Positions 1 through 8,107 of a DNA stretch of 64,000 nucleotides are shown piece by piece. This DNA comes from JAJRVM01 sp963700515 (lineage in GTDB: Bacteria; Planctomycetota; Planctomycetia; Pirellulales; Pirellulaceae). The translations under genes were made by a program, and so were the position numbers. The stretch covers positions 310,001-374,000 of the forward strand of contig CAVOXY010000048.1 of the NCBI GenBank assembly GCA_963700515.1, written 5' to 3'. How positions within the stretch are numbered: position 1 is the first letter of the stretch; each line of letters begins with the position of its first letter. Below the pieces are notes generated by a model. It worked only from the letters and a program-made list of their open reading frames with translations. It did not search any database and was not told where the DNA came from.

Positions 1-1199
1 CAGACACGACTCTGATCGTAGAGCCCTCCGATCACGGTGCGGAGCAAACCGAACCCCAGTGCCCCGATGCCTGCGGAAAAAGTGATTTTTGCCCGCTGCA
101 GCGATTTGTCGCGTCCCCAGAGAACGGTTGCCAACGAAGTCGCAAGAAGCATGATCGCCGCCCCCCCGCAACCCCAGGTCTCGAGCCACTGAAATACCCG
201 CAGATGCCCGTAATGATAAAACTGGCCAAACACCATGGTGTTATAAGCCTGGTCGTGCCAATCGGCTGTGGGAAGCATGAATGCCAGCAGCAGGCAGAGA
301 AGAATCAGCATCACAAATAGTCGTCTCAGTCCGCAGGGTACGTCCGCGTTCTTGATGCACCTGCCGCACAGCCCAATGGCTCCACAACGATGCGCCGGAT
401 CACTAAACCCCAAAATCCGCCGATCTATCCCCTCGAGCACGGCGTACGTGACAAACCCCAGGCAGATCACCATTCCTATACTGTGCCCATATTCCAGCAG
501 ATAAGACGTCTCTTGGAAGCCCAGCACATTGACTGCGCACAGATTCTCGCCCACCAAGAAAAACAGCATGCCCCACTTCAAGGCAACCAGTTCGGGACTA
601 GTGCTCCTCCAAAGAACCACAATCACCATCAGGCTCAGCAACGTGTAAATCGGCTTCAGGACGAAGAAAGCTGTCACCGAAACAATCTGGTCTGCCAGCA
701 CCGGTTCGCGGAACGGCAATCGATCGGTACCCTCGGCATTCGTCCGCCACCGAGCGTAGGATGTATCGTCCGGTCCCTCGGCGCTACGGATCCACTCTTG
801 GATACCACCGCGCACGCGCCACGCGTCCGCCACCCCCATCGCACGTAGATGCCTGGTTGCTTGCCCACTCGCCACTCCCACGTCATCCAACAGCAACATG
901 GTCTTGTGCTGCACGCTTGGTGGCAGATCGTGGGAAGTGTCGGCCGCCACCACCCGCGTCAAGGGCCAGTTCACCGCGCCATCGATGTGCCCTGCCGCGA
1001 AATCGGACGGCACGCGCACATCGACCAGCACGCAAGAGCCGGTGGACGGGACCAGCAATCGTTTGGCCTGCCAGGGCGTGACCGTGGGAGTCCCGCCGAC
1101 AAGCAGCCAATAGCCACCGATCGGCAAGAGGATACCCAGTACGATGAGTGGCACTGAGAGCCGGCGGCCGTGGCTGTACGGCGGTTCATGGGCGTGCAT
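1..1199 (-). CDS. Rhodanese-like domain membrane protein (3' end beyond window)
   Basis: Reading the minus strand from ATG at 1199 gives an open frame to base 1 with no stop, about 399 codons. Residues about 14-32 form a membrane segment. Residues about 45-150 are a rhodanese-like domain with the fold signature VDVRVPSDFAAGHIDGAVNW. Where the family has its catalytic Cys loop (CxxGxRS) the sequence is DDVGVASGQ, so the active Cys is replaced by Asp and sulfurtransferase activity is unlikely. From about residue 175 on there are at least six hydrophobic segments. The start overlaps the last 14 bases of the Lgt/radical-SAM gene, so the two are probably co-translated. The role of the membrane part is unknown. 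The true C terminus lies outside the window. Confidence 0.85.
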   Translation of the reverse strand, partial: MHAHEPPYSHGRRLSVPLIVLGILLPIGGYWLLVGGTPTVTPWQAKRLLVPSTGSCVLVDVRVPSDFAAGHIDGAVNWPLTRVVAADTSHDLPPSVQHKTMLLLDDVGVASGQATRHLRAMGVADAWRVRGGIQEWIRSAEGPDDTSYARWRTNAEGTDRLPFREPVLADQIVSVTAFFVLKPIYTLLSLMVIVVLWRSTSPELVALKWGMLFFLVGENLCAVNVLGFQETSYLLEYGHSIGMVICLGFVTYAVLEGIDRRILGFSDPAHRCGAIGLCGRCIKNADVPCGLRRLFVMLILLCLLLAFMLPTADWHDQAYNTMVFGQFYHYGHLRVFQWLETWGCGGAAIMLLATSLATVLWGRDKSLQRAKITFSAGIGALGFGLLRTVIGGLYDQSRV

Positions 1200-3213
1200 C
1201 GCTGGCAAGCTCGCTTCCCTCCGATGCGGCCAGCTCTCCCGCCCGTCCCAGCCCGCGCTCGAGCGCGTTGAATTGGCAGAACGAGACGGCAGCGCCGCCC
1301 GGTTGAATCATGTGAATACAACATTCGTCGATGCGTGCTTGATCATAGGTGAAAGCATCCATAAACGGCTTCACCACCACCCGAAAATAGTCTTCGACTC
1401 GCCAACGGACGCCACAGCATTTCCAGGCATCCGTCAGATTGAAATTCATACGATCGGCCAATTGATCGACGTGCTCCTCGTAGGAGAATATTCGCGTGAG
1501 TGGCACAAGTTCGCCTTTCGGTTTACGGGCCACAAACGTGAAACTGCAACAATTCGGGTCACCGCAGGGTAAGGGCTTGAAATCTTCTTCGTCCAACAGG
1601 CCGTCCGATTGCTCGGCCAGCAAGCGGATGACATCGCCAGCGGTCAAGCGATTTTGCGAGTCGCGCGGCCGCTCGAATCGCCCGCTCCACGTCGCCGGCT
1701 GGTAGGTAATGCCCCGTATCTGCGGTGTTTCCAGCCCCAGTCGCAGCAGGTCACCCAACTGCGATTCATTGGCCTGAGAAACCACGGTGCAAACCAGCGT
1801 GGTGGGAAGGTCGTGCACGCGAATCACCCGCAATACCCCCTCCTTTCGCGCCAGGAGATCCGCGCCGCGCAATTGCAGATGGCTGTCTCGATCGACACCA
1901 TCATACTGCAGCGATAACTCCAAATGCGGCTTGCGCCGAGCCAATTCAGCCGCCAACGTACCGCGGTCAGCCAACGGTAGCCCGTTCGTATTGATCATAA
2001 TGTGATCAATGGCCAGCGTCTTGGCATGATCCACGATCCGCAATATATCCGGATGCAGCAGCGGCTCACCACCACTTAGCTGCAGAATATCGAGTGATCC
2101 GCGGGTGGTGACGAAGGCCTCCAGGTCTGCGCACAACTCCGCGTACGGGCGGTGTTTTCCCGATGGACTGTTGGCAAAACAGACGGGGCACTGAAGATTG
2201 CACGCCTCCGTCAGCTCCAACAGGGCCACACACGTTTTGTGCTGCGGCGACCCACAGCAGCCGTCCCCACAACCATCCACCCTCTCGGTGAGTGGCGGAT
2301 GTGGAACCTCGTGACGCAGGTAATAGTGTCGCCGATCGGAGCTGATCAGAGCCACCGTCTGACCATGTTCGGGACATTCCCGGCTCAACAGTACGCGTCC
2401 CTGTTGTTCGAACACGACACCGGGAATCTGCTGCAAACACGTCGGGCAGAGTGTGAGCGTCTGCTTGAGCACGGTCGGCTGAGCACTGCAAGTTATCGGA
2501 CGACGGATGGCATGACGCCGTGGCCGCCACCTCCAGTTGGCGCGGCAGCAGGGAAGTCCCCATACAAGCAGAACAAGACTCAAGAAGAGCGCCGCCCACT
2601 GGTAGCCGGTCAAACCCATCCAGAGCCGTGCTTCGGGGCGCACGAATTCCGTCAGGAAGCGATAGATGAAGTAGGCCAGGAAGTACAAGCGAATGTGCTG
2701 GCCGCGCAGCAAGTCGCGCCGGTAGAGTTGGTACAGAGCGACCGCCGCGCAGGCGTGAAAGAAGGACTCGTAAAGCTGCGTCGGATGGCGCAGTTGGCCG
2801 TCGCCGAAATCGACTCCCCAGGGCAACCATGTCGCACTGCCGTAACAACATCCGGCGTGGAAACAACCGAGGCGTCCCACTGCGATCGCGCCGGCCACAG
2901 GGACCGCAAAGCTGTCGCACATCTCGATCGGCTTGCCAAGCGTCCATTCGGCAATCTGCACACCCAGGTAGCCACCGATCAAGCCCGAGACGATCGTCTT
3001 ACCTCCCGTCAACCAGGCAGTCCCATCGAGAAATCCACTCCAATCACTCAACAGAAACGGGAGCTTGGCACCTATGATGCCGCCGCAGAAAGCGCCCAAC
3101 ACAATAAATGATCTTTCCCACCACGTCAGATCAAGCGGTTTCTGGGTCAAGCGATAGAGGGCCACACCGGTTATCACCGCCGTCGCCATGATTGCCACAT
3201 AAATCCAATCCAC
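1186..3213 (-). CDS. Lgt-like / radical SAM fusion protein (Tes-like radical SAM half)
   Basis: 675 residues. Residues 1-235 are a polytopic domain resembling prolipoprotein diacylglyceryl transferase (Lgt): HPTQLYES matches the Lgt HPSQLYE segment, and GRLGCFHAGCCYG occupies the position of the Lgt signature GRxGNFxNxExxG, with Cys in place of key Asn/Glu residues. After a Cys pair (CPTC...CPEHG, about 255-285) comes a radical SAM domain with the cluster motif CNLQCPVC, preceded by CGSPQHKTC. The C terminus carries DECCIH...SFCQFN. This Cys layout is what I recall of the MJ0619/Tes (tetraether lipid synthase) family. The fusion suggests a membrane-lipid reaction, but this is inference; the substrate is unknown. 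The gene overlaps the downstream rhodanese-like gene by 14 bases and lies 65 bases after the zinc-ribbon gene. Confidence 0.8.
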   Translation of the reverse strand: MDWIYVAIMATAVITGVALYRLTQKPLDLTWWERSFIVLGAFCGGIIGAKLPFLLSDWSGFLDGTAWLTGGKTIVSGLIGGYLGVQIAEWTLGKPIEMCDSFAVPVAGAIAVGRLGCFHAGCCYGSATWLPWGVDFGDGQLRHPTQLYESFFHACAAVALYQLYRRDLLRGQHIRLYFLAYFIYRFLTEFVRPEARLWMGLTGYQWAALFLSLVLLVWGLPCCRANWRWRPRRHAIRRPITCSAQPTVLKQTLTLCPTCLQQIPGVVFEQQGRVLLSRECPEHGQTVALISSDRRHYYLRHEVPHPPLTERVDGCGDGCCGSPQHKTCVALLELTEACNLQCPVCFANSPSGKHRPYAELCADLEAFVTTRGSLDILQLSGGEPLLHPDILRIVDHAKTLAIDHIMINTNGLPLADRGTLAAELARRKPHLELSLQYDGVDRDSHLQLRGADLLARKEGVLRVIRVHDLPTTLVCTVVSQANESQLGDLLRLGLETPQIRGITYQPATWSGRFERPRDSQNRLTAGDVIRLLAEQSDGLLDEEDFKPLPCGDPNCCSFTFVARKPKGELVPLTRIFSYEEHVDQLADRMNFNLTDAWKCCGVRWRVEDYFRVVVKPFMDAFTYDQARIDECCIHMIQPGGAAVSFCQFNALERGLGRAGELAASEGSELASDARP

Positions 3214-3278
3214 AAGTTACCCTCGCTGCATGCCGGAGGCTGAGTGAAGAACGCGCCCAAGAGAGATCTTCCGGCCGA

Positions 3279-3893
3279 TCACGTGCGTCGCGCCCGGGAA
3301 GTCTTCCAGGCGTAAACAAAGATGGCCGCGATAGCCGCGATCACCCCAAACGCAACTACCGCGACAATCAAGGCAATCAGGCCGAATCCCGCCGCTTCAG
3401 ATCGTCCGCTGCTGATGACCATCACCCCGCAGAAACTGGCGACAGCTCCCACAATGGCGGCAATGACCGTCACCCCAATCCCCACCATGATCGCCACCGA
3501 CACCGCGAAGATCGCCGTCCTCTCCCCCAAGGCCAACGGTCGCGCTTGCGACGACTGCCTGCGCAGCACGGTAAGACACGTGGCGATCCACGCCGGCGCG
3601 ACAATCATCGCCAGTACCACACCCAGTCCGGGGAGAATCCGAAAGACACCCAGCAGCACAGCGATCAAGGCAATGGTCAGCATCAGCGAAGCGAAGCTGA
3701 ACTGAAATGTGGCATGACGCTCATACGGAGTCGGTAGCCACTCAGCGGCCGGCTCCGCCCCAGAAAAATCCTGGAGGCACAGCCAGCATCGCTTGGCCGT
3801 AAACGGGTTCTTGGCCGCACAACCGGGGCAGACAATGGTCTGTGGCCCTTTGGTTATTGGTGGTGGTGGTGGTGGTGGCTTGGTCGAGGACAT
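3279..3893 (-). CDS. Zinc-ribbon membrane protein
   Basis: 204 residues. A proline-rich start (PPPPPPP) is followed by a four-Cys zinc ribbon, CPGCAAKNPFTAKRCWLC (about residues 22-39), and then by four or so hydrophobic segments between residues 65 and 195. The protein ends in a short basic tail. Such zinc-ribbon plus membrane proteins of unknown function are common in planctomycetes. Its start codon overlaps the stop codon of the upstream membrane protein (TGATG arrangement), so the two are translationally coupled. No function can be assigned; an integral membrane protein with a cytoplasmic metal-binding head is the most that can be said. Confidence 0.75.
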   Translation of the reverse strand: MSSTKPPPPPPPITKGPQTIVCPGCAAKNPFTAKRCWLCLQDFSGAEPAAEWLPTPYERHATFQFSFASLMLTIALIAVLLGVFRILPGLGVVLAMIVAPAWIATCLTVLRRQSSQARPLALGERTAIFAVSVAIMVGIGVTVIAAIVGAVASFCGVMVISSGRSEAAGFGLIALIVAVVAFGVIAAIAAIFVYAWKTSRARRT

Positions 3894-4561
3894 CAGGGGC
3901 CCCCTCTGTCAGAATTCCGCCGCTCCGCGAAGTCGGTCGCGATACGACGCACCTGTCGAATTACTTGCCCGACGACAATCCCCAGCATTCCCAACGCCAA
4001 CAACACAATCAGCTGGTGGTACCGGGGTACGCGAAATTGCGTGGCATACCATTTCGCATATCCCAAGAGAAACAGATAACCGGTCATGCAGCCCAGCGTC
4101 GCAAACCAAACCAACGGCAGATTGAAACGTAGTGCCGACAACGCAATCAGCAGAAAGAAACCGACAATCAGCGGACTACTCGGCCCGCTGGCCGCTGCGA
4201 GCACCAAGGTCAGAAAAATGACATCCAAGAGCGTGGAAATAAATTTCAGAGAAGCCGGAAAGAAATGATGGCTCATGCAGTAGAGCACGATCAGCGAGAC
4301 AACCGTCCAGCCCACCGCCAGGGCCGTCACCGTCCGGTGGAATCCCGGATCGACGACCTGGGGCATTTCGATGAAGCCCAGGTTCAGCCCATAGTAGTTG
4401 ATCAGCTCGATCAGATAGAACGCCGCGATAAAGATCAAACGCAACACATTGGCGCGCGACTCGCCTTCAAACTCCAACCAACGACCGACAATGTACCACT
4501 GACGATCGTCGCTCGCACCTGGCGGCCCATTCGCACCTGGCGGCACTGCGCTGCTTACCAT
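3893..4561 (-). CDS. Six-helix membrane protein of unknown function
   Basis: 222 residues. After a soluble N-terminal stretch of about 40 residues (with ...REWLEFEGES-like charged sequence) there are six hydrophobic segments, roughly at residues 42-62, 78-98, 108-126, 130-148, 150-170 and 180-200, and a short basic tail. The layout resembles membrane sensor domains found in front of adenylate cyclases or kinases, but no signalling domain follows. The stop overlaps the start of the zinc-ribbon gene by one base. It probably belongs to the same minus-strand transcription unit as its neighbours. Function unknown. Confidence 0.7.
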   Translation of the reverse strand: MVSSAVPPGANGPPGASDDRQWYIVGRWLEFEGESRANVLRLIFIAAFYLIELINYYGLNLGFIEMPQVVDPGFHRTVTALAVGWTVVSLIVLYCMSHHFFPASLKFISTLLDVIFLTLVLAAASGPSSPLIVGFFLLIALSALRFNLPLVWFATLGCMTGYLFLLGYAKWYATQFRVPRYHQLIVLLALGMLGIVVGQVIRQVRRIATDFAERRNSDRGGP

Positions 4562-4724
4562 GAACGTGGCCTCCCGCCCTATCGGTCAACGGCCGGTCGC
4601 AATGAAACTCCACGTCGCAGCAAATCTGCGAAAGTCTCTCGCATTGTCCCATTCTCCGCTCACATTGCAAGACTTGCCCGACAATAATCGCCTCGCTGAC
4701 CTGAAACGGTGGCGGGCGGCCACG

Positions 4725-5663
4725 TCACAGAAGTCGAAGGATGGTCCAAGCGATCGAACCAATCACGGCGAACATCGTCAGGCGCACCGAGAATTGCTGG
4801 AGCAACTGCAGCCGGTGCTGCAGACTCTCGCCAGCCGACTCGGAGATGAACAGGAAAGATTTCTCCAGCGTGCCCGACAGATCACCGGTGGCAATCATAT
4901 TCTTCTCGTCGCGTGTCAGATGCGACGCACGCGCAAACGCGTCTGTGATGGATGCTCCTCGCTCGATCGCGTCGACCACTCTTGACATATCCTGGCGAAG
5001 GGCCACATTGGACACCGACTGTGACGCAGTGCGTATCATCGACTCGACCCGCTGTCCGCCCGCCGCGTAGAGCATCGACAATGCGCAGAAGAACCGATTC
5101 AGCGCCAGCTCTCGCTCAAGCGTGCCGAGAAACGGCAGAGCGAGTTTGAGCGGATCGACAAACGGCTTGCAGGGTGCTGCGAAACAGACGAAAGCGACAG
5201 CAGCCAAGACGCCGTATTGCTGCAGCGATGCCCAGAAATGCCCGGCGGCCTCGCGGAAGGAACGAAATACCAGGCAAAGGGCGCACTCGACTACGGTACC
5301 CGCCAACAGGAGACAGAGTGGGACGAACCAGGCGTTGTGCAGAGCGCGGGCCGGGCCGTCCAGCAACTGGCAATGATGCTCCAGGTAGCGCAGCGATTCA
5401 TCCAGACGACCGGTTTGCTCGCCGGCCTGCAGCAGCGGGATGAAAAACGGTGGCCACCTCGCGCCTCCAACATCCAACGCCTCGGCGAGTTCCGCACCCT
5501 CCCGCATGCGTTCCAGGGCGGTGTCGACAATACCACCGAACCGCGTTCCGGAGAGCACCCGCCCACTCACTTTCAGACTTTGCTCCAATCCCACGCCCGC
5601 CTCGACACACGTGGCGAGATTCCCGGCAAAACGAGCAAGCTCTCGGAAAGGAGGGGTCAACAT
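4725..5663 (-). CDS. Type II secretion system F-domain protein (GspF/PilC-like)
   Basis: 312 residues with two T2SSF domains. The first (about 1-105) has the pattern ELARFAGNLATCVEAGVGLEQSL and GEQTGRLDESL. A hydrophobic pair follows (about 110-165), and the second domain (about 185-295) has LSMLYAAGGQ and TGDLSGTLEKSF. A final membrane helix lies at the C terminus. F proteins are inner-membrane platform proteins of type II secretion or type IV pili. At 312 residues it is shorter than classical GspF (about 400). No ATPase (GspE), pseudopilin or secretin gene is in the window, so this is an orphan platform protein or part of a dispersed system. It leads the minus-strand group down to base 1. 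Confidence 0.8.
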   Translation of the reverse strand: MLTPPFRELARFAGNLATCVEAGVGLEQSLKVSGRVLSGTRFGGIVDTALERMREGAELAEALDVGGARWPPFFIPLLQAGEQTGRLDESLRYLEHHCQLLDGPARALHNAWFVPLCLLLAGTVVECALCLVFRSFREAAGHFWASLQQYGVLAAVAFVCFAAPCKPFVDPLKLALPFLGTLERELALNRFFCALSMLYAAGGQRVESMIRTASQSVSNVALRQDMSRVVDAIERGASITDAFARASHLTRDEKNMIATGDLSGTLEKSFLFISESAGESLQHRLQLLQQFSVRLTMFAVIGSIAWTILRLL

Positions 5664-6079
5664 GGCACAAGACCAGAGACGTAAATGAAACCGTTCCCCG
5701 ATGCAATTATCTTAACGCGGCTGTCGGCCGTGCCCCGGACTGCAACGCTTCAACGCGATTCGTTGGAAGGACAAAAAAATGGGATGACAAAAAAATAGCT
5801 CGGCACAAAAGATCTTTCAAAGTGTGTTGGTGCGTGGAGAGGCTTCTTCTTAGCTGGAGCTACTGCGATCATCCGACCAGCCAGCATCGCAGATCGTGAG
5901 CACCCCGTACTGAGTATAGATATACGGTTCGATCGCATCGCCACCGGTGCTGACCAGCGTGGTCACGGCTGTGGCAAGATGCGGCAGCCACGAACAGGCG
6001 CGCACCGTGCGCGCATGATATCGACCAGCAGTCCAACAACCTCGATTTCGGTTCACGCGGGCCCAGGCAGCACTGGACA
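5664..6079. other. Intergenic region with a GC-rich hairpin repeat
   Basis: No supported gene in this 416-base stretch. It lies upstream of the F-domain gene and downstream of the OB-fold lipoprotein gene, both on the minus strand. At 5997-6016 it contains a strong hairpin, GGCGCGCACCGTGCGCGCAT, which recurs exactly in inverted orientation at 43102-43121. Around 5770-5810 there is an A-rich stretch (aaaaaaatgggatgacaaaaaaat), a possible promoter region for the F-domain gene. Confidence 0.5.
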
Positions 6080-6877
6080 TCACTCTACGACGACCTTGGC
6101 ATCCTCAATGATCACGCCATACTTGTAACCCAAACCGAAATCCTTATCGAGATGCACAACGCCGGTAACCAACACGGTGTCACCAAGCTTGGCGGCGACA
6201 TCGGTCGTGACCGTCAGATCGTTCGTGCCGGCAGCGGCATCGCCGCTGCCATCCTGCACATGCAACCAGTTCTTGCCCATGATCTGTGGATTGTATTTGA
6301 CGACCTTCCCGCGCAGTGTGACTTCCTTGTCGCCCAGGTCAGCCTTGCCGCCAATGATTTCAGCAACAGTCATGCCACCTTCCGGTTTCTCCAAACCGCT
6401 CAGATCCACGTTAGGCGGTGCGGCGCTCCCGGACATCGGTGGATGACCGGCCATGGGCGGCTGACCAGCAGCCATCTCGCTCCCCGCAGCAGTGCCACTG
6501 CTTCCCAGCGGACTGCCCGAGCCACTCTGAAACGCGGTGACGAAATAAATCAAGTCGAAATCCCGATCGAGTGTTTTGCTGTGATAGTCCCGCATCGGCA
6601 TTCCTTCGGGAATAACCAGCTGATCCCCGACTTTAACCACGCACTTCGGACCGGCGGCCCAGATCTTCTCAGTTCCCGTATCCACCTGCACGTAGGTGTA
6701 CTTGTCCACATCCATCGTCTCGACCACTTTGCCAGCGGCGACGGCGTTTGCCACGTTGGCGGCAGATTCCGTGGCCTCGCGGCGTTGCGCCGCCTTTCTC
6801 TCGGGTGTTTCCCGCACGCAGGCGGAGGCAAAGAGAGGGATTAACAGGAACAGCAGCAGGACTCGCGATTTTTTCAT
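6080..6877 (-). CDS. Lipoprotein with C-terminal OB-fold-like domain
   Basis: 265 residues from ATG at 6877, chosen because it starts a clean lipoprotein signal (MKKSRVLLLFLLIPLFASAC, lipobox ASAC); longer upstream reading frames lack protein-like sequence. After an Ala-rich region, residues about 45-90 (TMDVDKYTYVQVDTG) and the C-terminal 95 residues (EVTLRGKVVKYNPQIMGKNW ... GDTVLVTGVVHLDKDFG) look like OB-fold or nucleic-acid-binding-like beta domains of the kind found in exported proteins. A Gly/Ser/Pro/Met-rich linker joins the two. Probably a periplasmic membrane-anchored protein; ligand unknown. Confidence 0.75.
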   Translation of the reverse strand: MKKSRVLLLFLLIPLFASACVRETPERKAAQRREATESAANVANAVAAGKVVETMDVDKYTYVQVDTGTEKIWAAGPKCVVKVGDQLVIPEGMPMRDYHSKTLDRDFDLIYFVTAFQSGSGSPLGSSGTAAGSEMAAGQPPMAGHPPMSGSAAPPNVDLSGLEKPEGGMTVAEIIGGKADLGDKEVTLRGKVVKYNPQIMGKNWLHVQDGSGDAAAGTNDLTVTTDVAAKLGDTVLVTGVVHLDKDFGLGYKYGVIIEDAKVVVE

Positions 6878-7528
6878 CGTATGGACTCCAACCCGGCAGG
6901 ATGTGCACCAAAGACCGTTGCGGCGTGTGGCAAATAACCCACGAAACAGGTCATATTTACTCCGTTTGAGGATAGCACAGGGCGAAGCGATCCTGCAAGG
7001 TCGGCAAGGCAACCCCGGCCGTCCGGCTGTCGCATAAACGGCTGCCGATCGCCATTCGACCATCAAATTGGCAGGACAATATTCCTCCCTGCGAAACTTC
7101 TTTTCGGCGTTTCAGCCGCGCCCGCGAGATCCCTGGCAGCTCAGCCATCAGCGTCGGTCAGCTCAACCGCCGCTTCCGAGCCACGCAGGTCAGGTGCGCG
7201 AACGGAAAAGCTGCCCTGCGACCTTGACCGGCTGTCTCCCGATGTGGCCCGGCAGTATCGCCAGCTGCTCTCGCATTAGGGGACGCACAGAAATAGGTGA
7301 ACACATTACGTGGGCTAGGCTTTCCGTCTGTCGACAGCAAAGCCAGGCTGGAAGCCTGCCCCACGGCCGTGTTCCGGATTCCGCGTCTGCATACCCTGAT
7401 CGTGTGGCACGCCGTGAGTCAGAACGCTATGCTTACGCGAAAGGAAAGCGTTCAGCTGGAGCTTGATGCCACGGGCTCGCGTTGAGCGCACGGCACTCGG
7501 CGGGAACCACAACTCAAGGAGCCTGTCC
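6878..7528. other. Intergenic region between divergent genes
   Basis: No supported coding sequence in this 650-base divergent region; the open frames read as low-quality, Arg/Ser-rich shadow sequence. It includes a short hairpin tag (CAGGCTGGAAGCCTG, about 7347-7361) next to GCCCCAC, similar in style to other hairpin tags in the window. Promoters for the lipoprotein gene (minus) and the L7/L12-like gene (plus) must lie here, but none is recognisable. Confidence 0.4.
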
Positions 7529-8029
7529 ATGACGAAATGCCGGTTCTGCGACACCCGCGTTTCCGTCAACTCGCAATCATGTCCATCCTGCGGTGCTCCG
7601 GTGGAGCAATCAGGTGACTCAGTCCCCACCGACATCGTCGATGAGGTCATGCAGTTGCTCTCTGCGGGCAAAAAAATCGACGCCATCGCGCGCTATCGCG
7701 AGGCCACCGGAACCACCCTTGCCGACGCAAAAGAGGCGGTGGAAGCACTCGGCCAACGCCAGCAGGCAAGCCCCTCCGATTTGGATGCGGGACTCCTTGA
7801 GGAGGTACTGAGTCTGATGGGGAGCGGCAAGAAGATTGAGGCCGTAAAGCGCTACCGGGCTCAGATGGGGGTGGGGCTGGCGGAGGCCAAGCAAGCCGTT
7901 GAGGCACTGGCCGCCCAGCACGGTGTGGCCGGGCAGGGTTCGGGTTGCGCGACGGTTCTGGCCGCAGTGGCTGTGGTTGTGGGAGGGTGCGTCACACTGG
8001 TGATGACGCTGATCACGAATGGATGGTGA
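7529..8029 (+). CDS. Zinc-ribbon protein with two L7/L12 C-terminal-like domains and a membrane tail
   Basis: 166 residues from ATG at 7529, preceded by AAGGAG. The N terminus is a zinc ribbon (CRFCDTRVSVNSQSCPSCG). Two copies of a helical motif typical of the ribosomal protein L7/L12 C-terminal domain follow: KKIDAIARYREATGTTLADA and KKIEAVKRYRAQMGVGLAEA, each ending KxAVEAL. A single hydrophobic helix closes the protein (about 140-162). In L7/L12 this fold contacts translation factors; here, outside the ribosomal context and membrane-anchored, its role is unknown. The start was chosen because the zinc ribbon begins there and the longer frame adds only non-protein-like sequence. Confidence 0.75.
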   Translation: MTKCRFCDTRVSVNSQSCPSCGAPVEQSGDSVPTDIVDEVMQLLSAGKKIDAIARYREATGTTLADAKEAVEALGQRQQASPSDLDAGLLEEVLSLMGSGKKIEAVKRYRAQMGVGLAEAKQAVEALAAQHGVAGQGSGCATVLAAVAVVVGGCVTLVMTLITNGW

Positions 8030-8107
8030 AACGGGGCGTCAGGTGCAGATGGTGCAGCACATTTTCCGTACGCACAAGGCTGAACCCCGACTGCATTGGG
8101 GAGGTGG

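Noticed and set aside
2066..2947. 293-aa reading frame antisense/shifted to the Lgt-radical SAM gene
   Set aside because: Arg/Ser-rich shadow of the real gene without any family motif.
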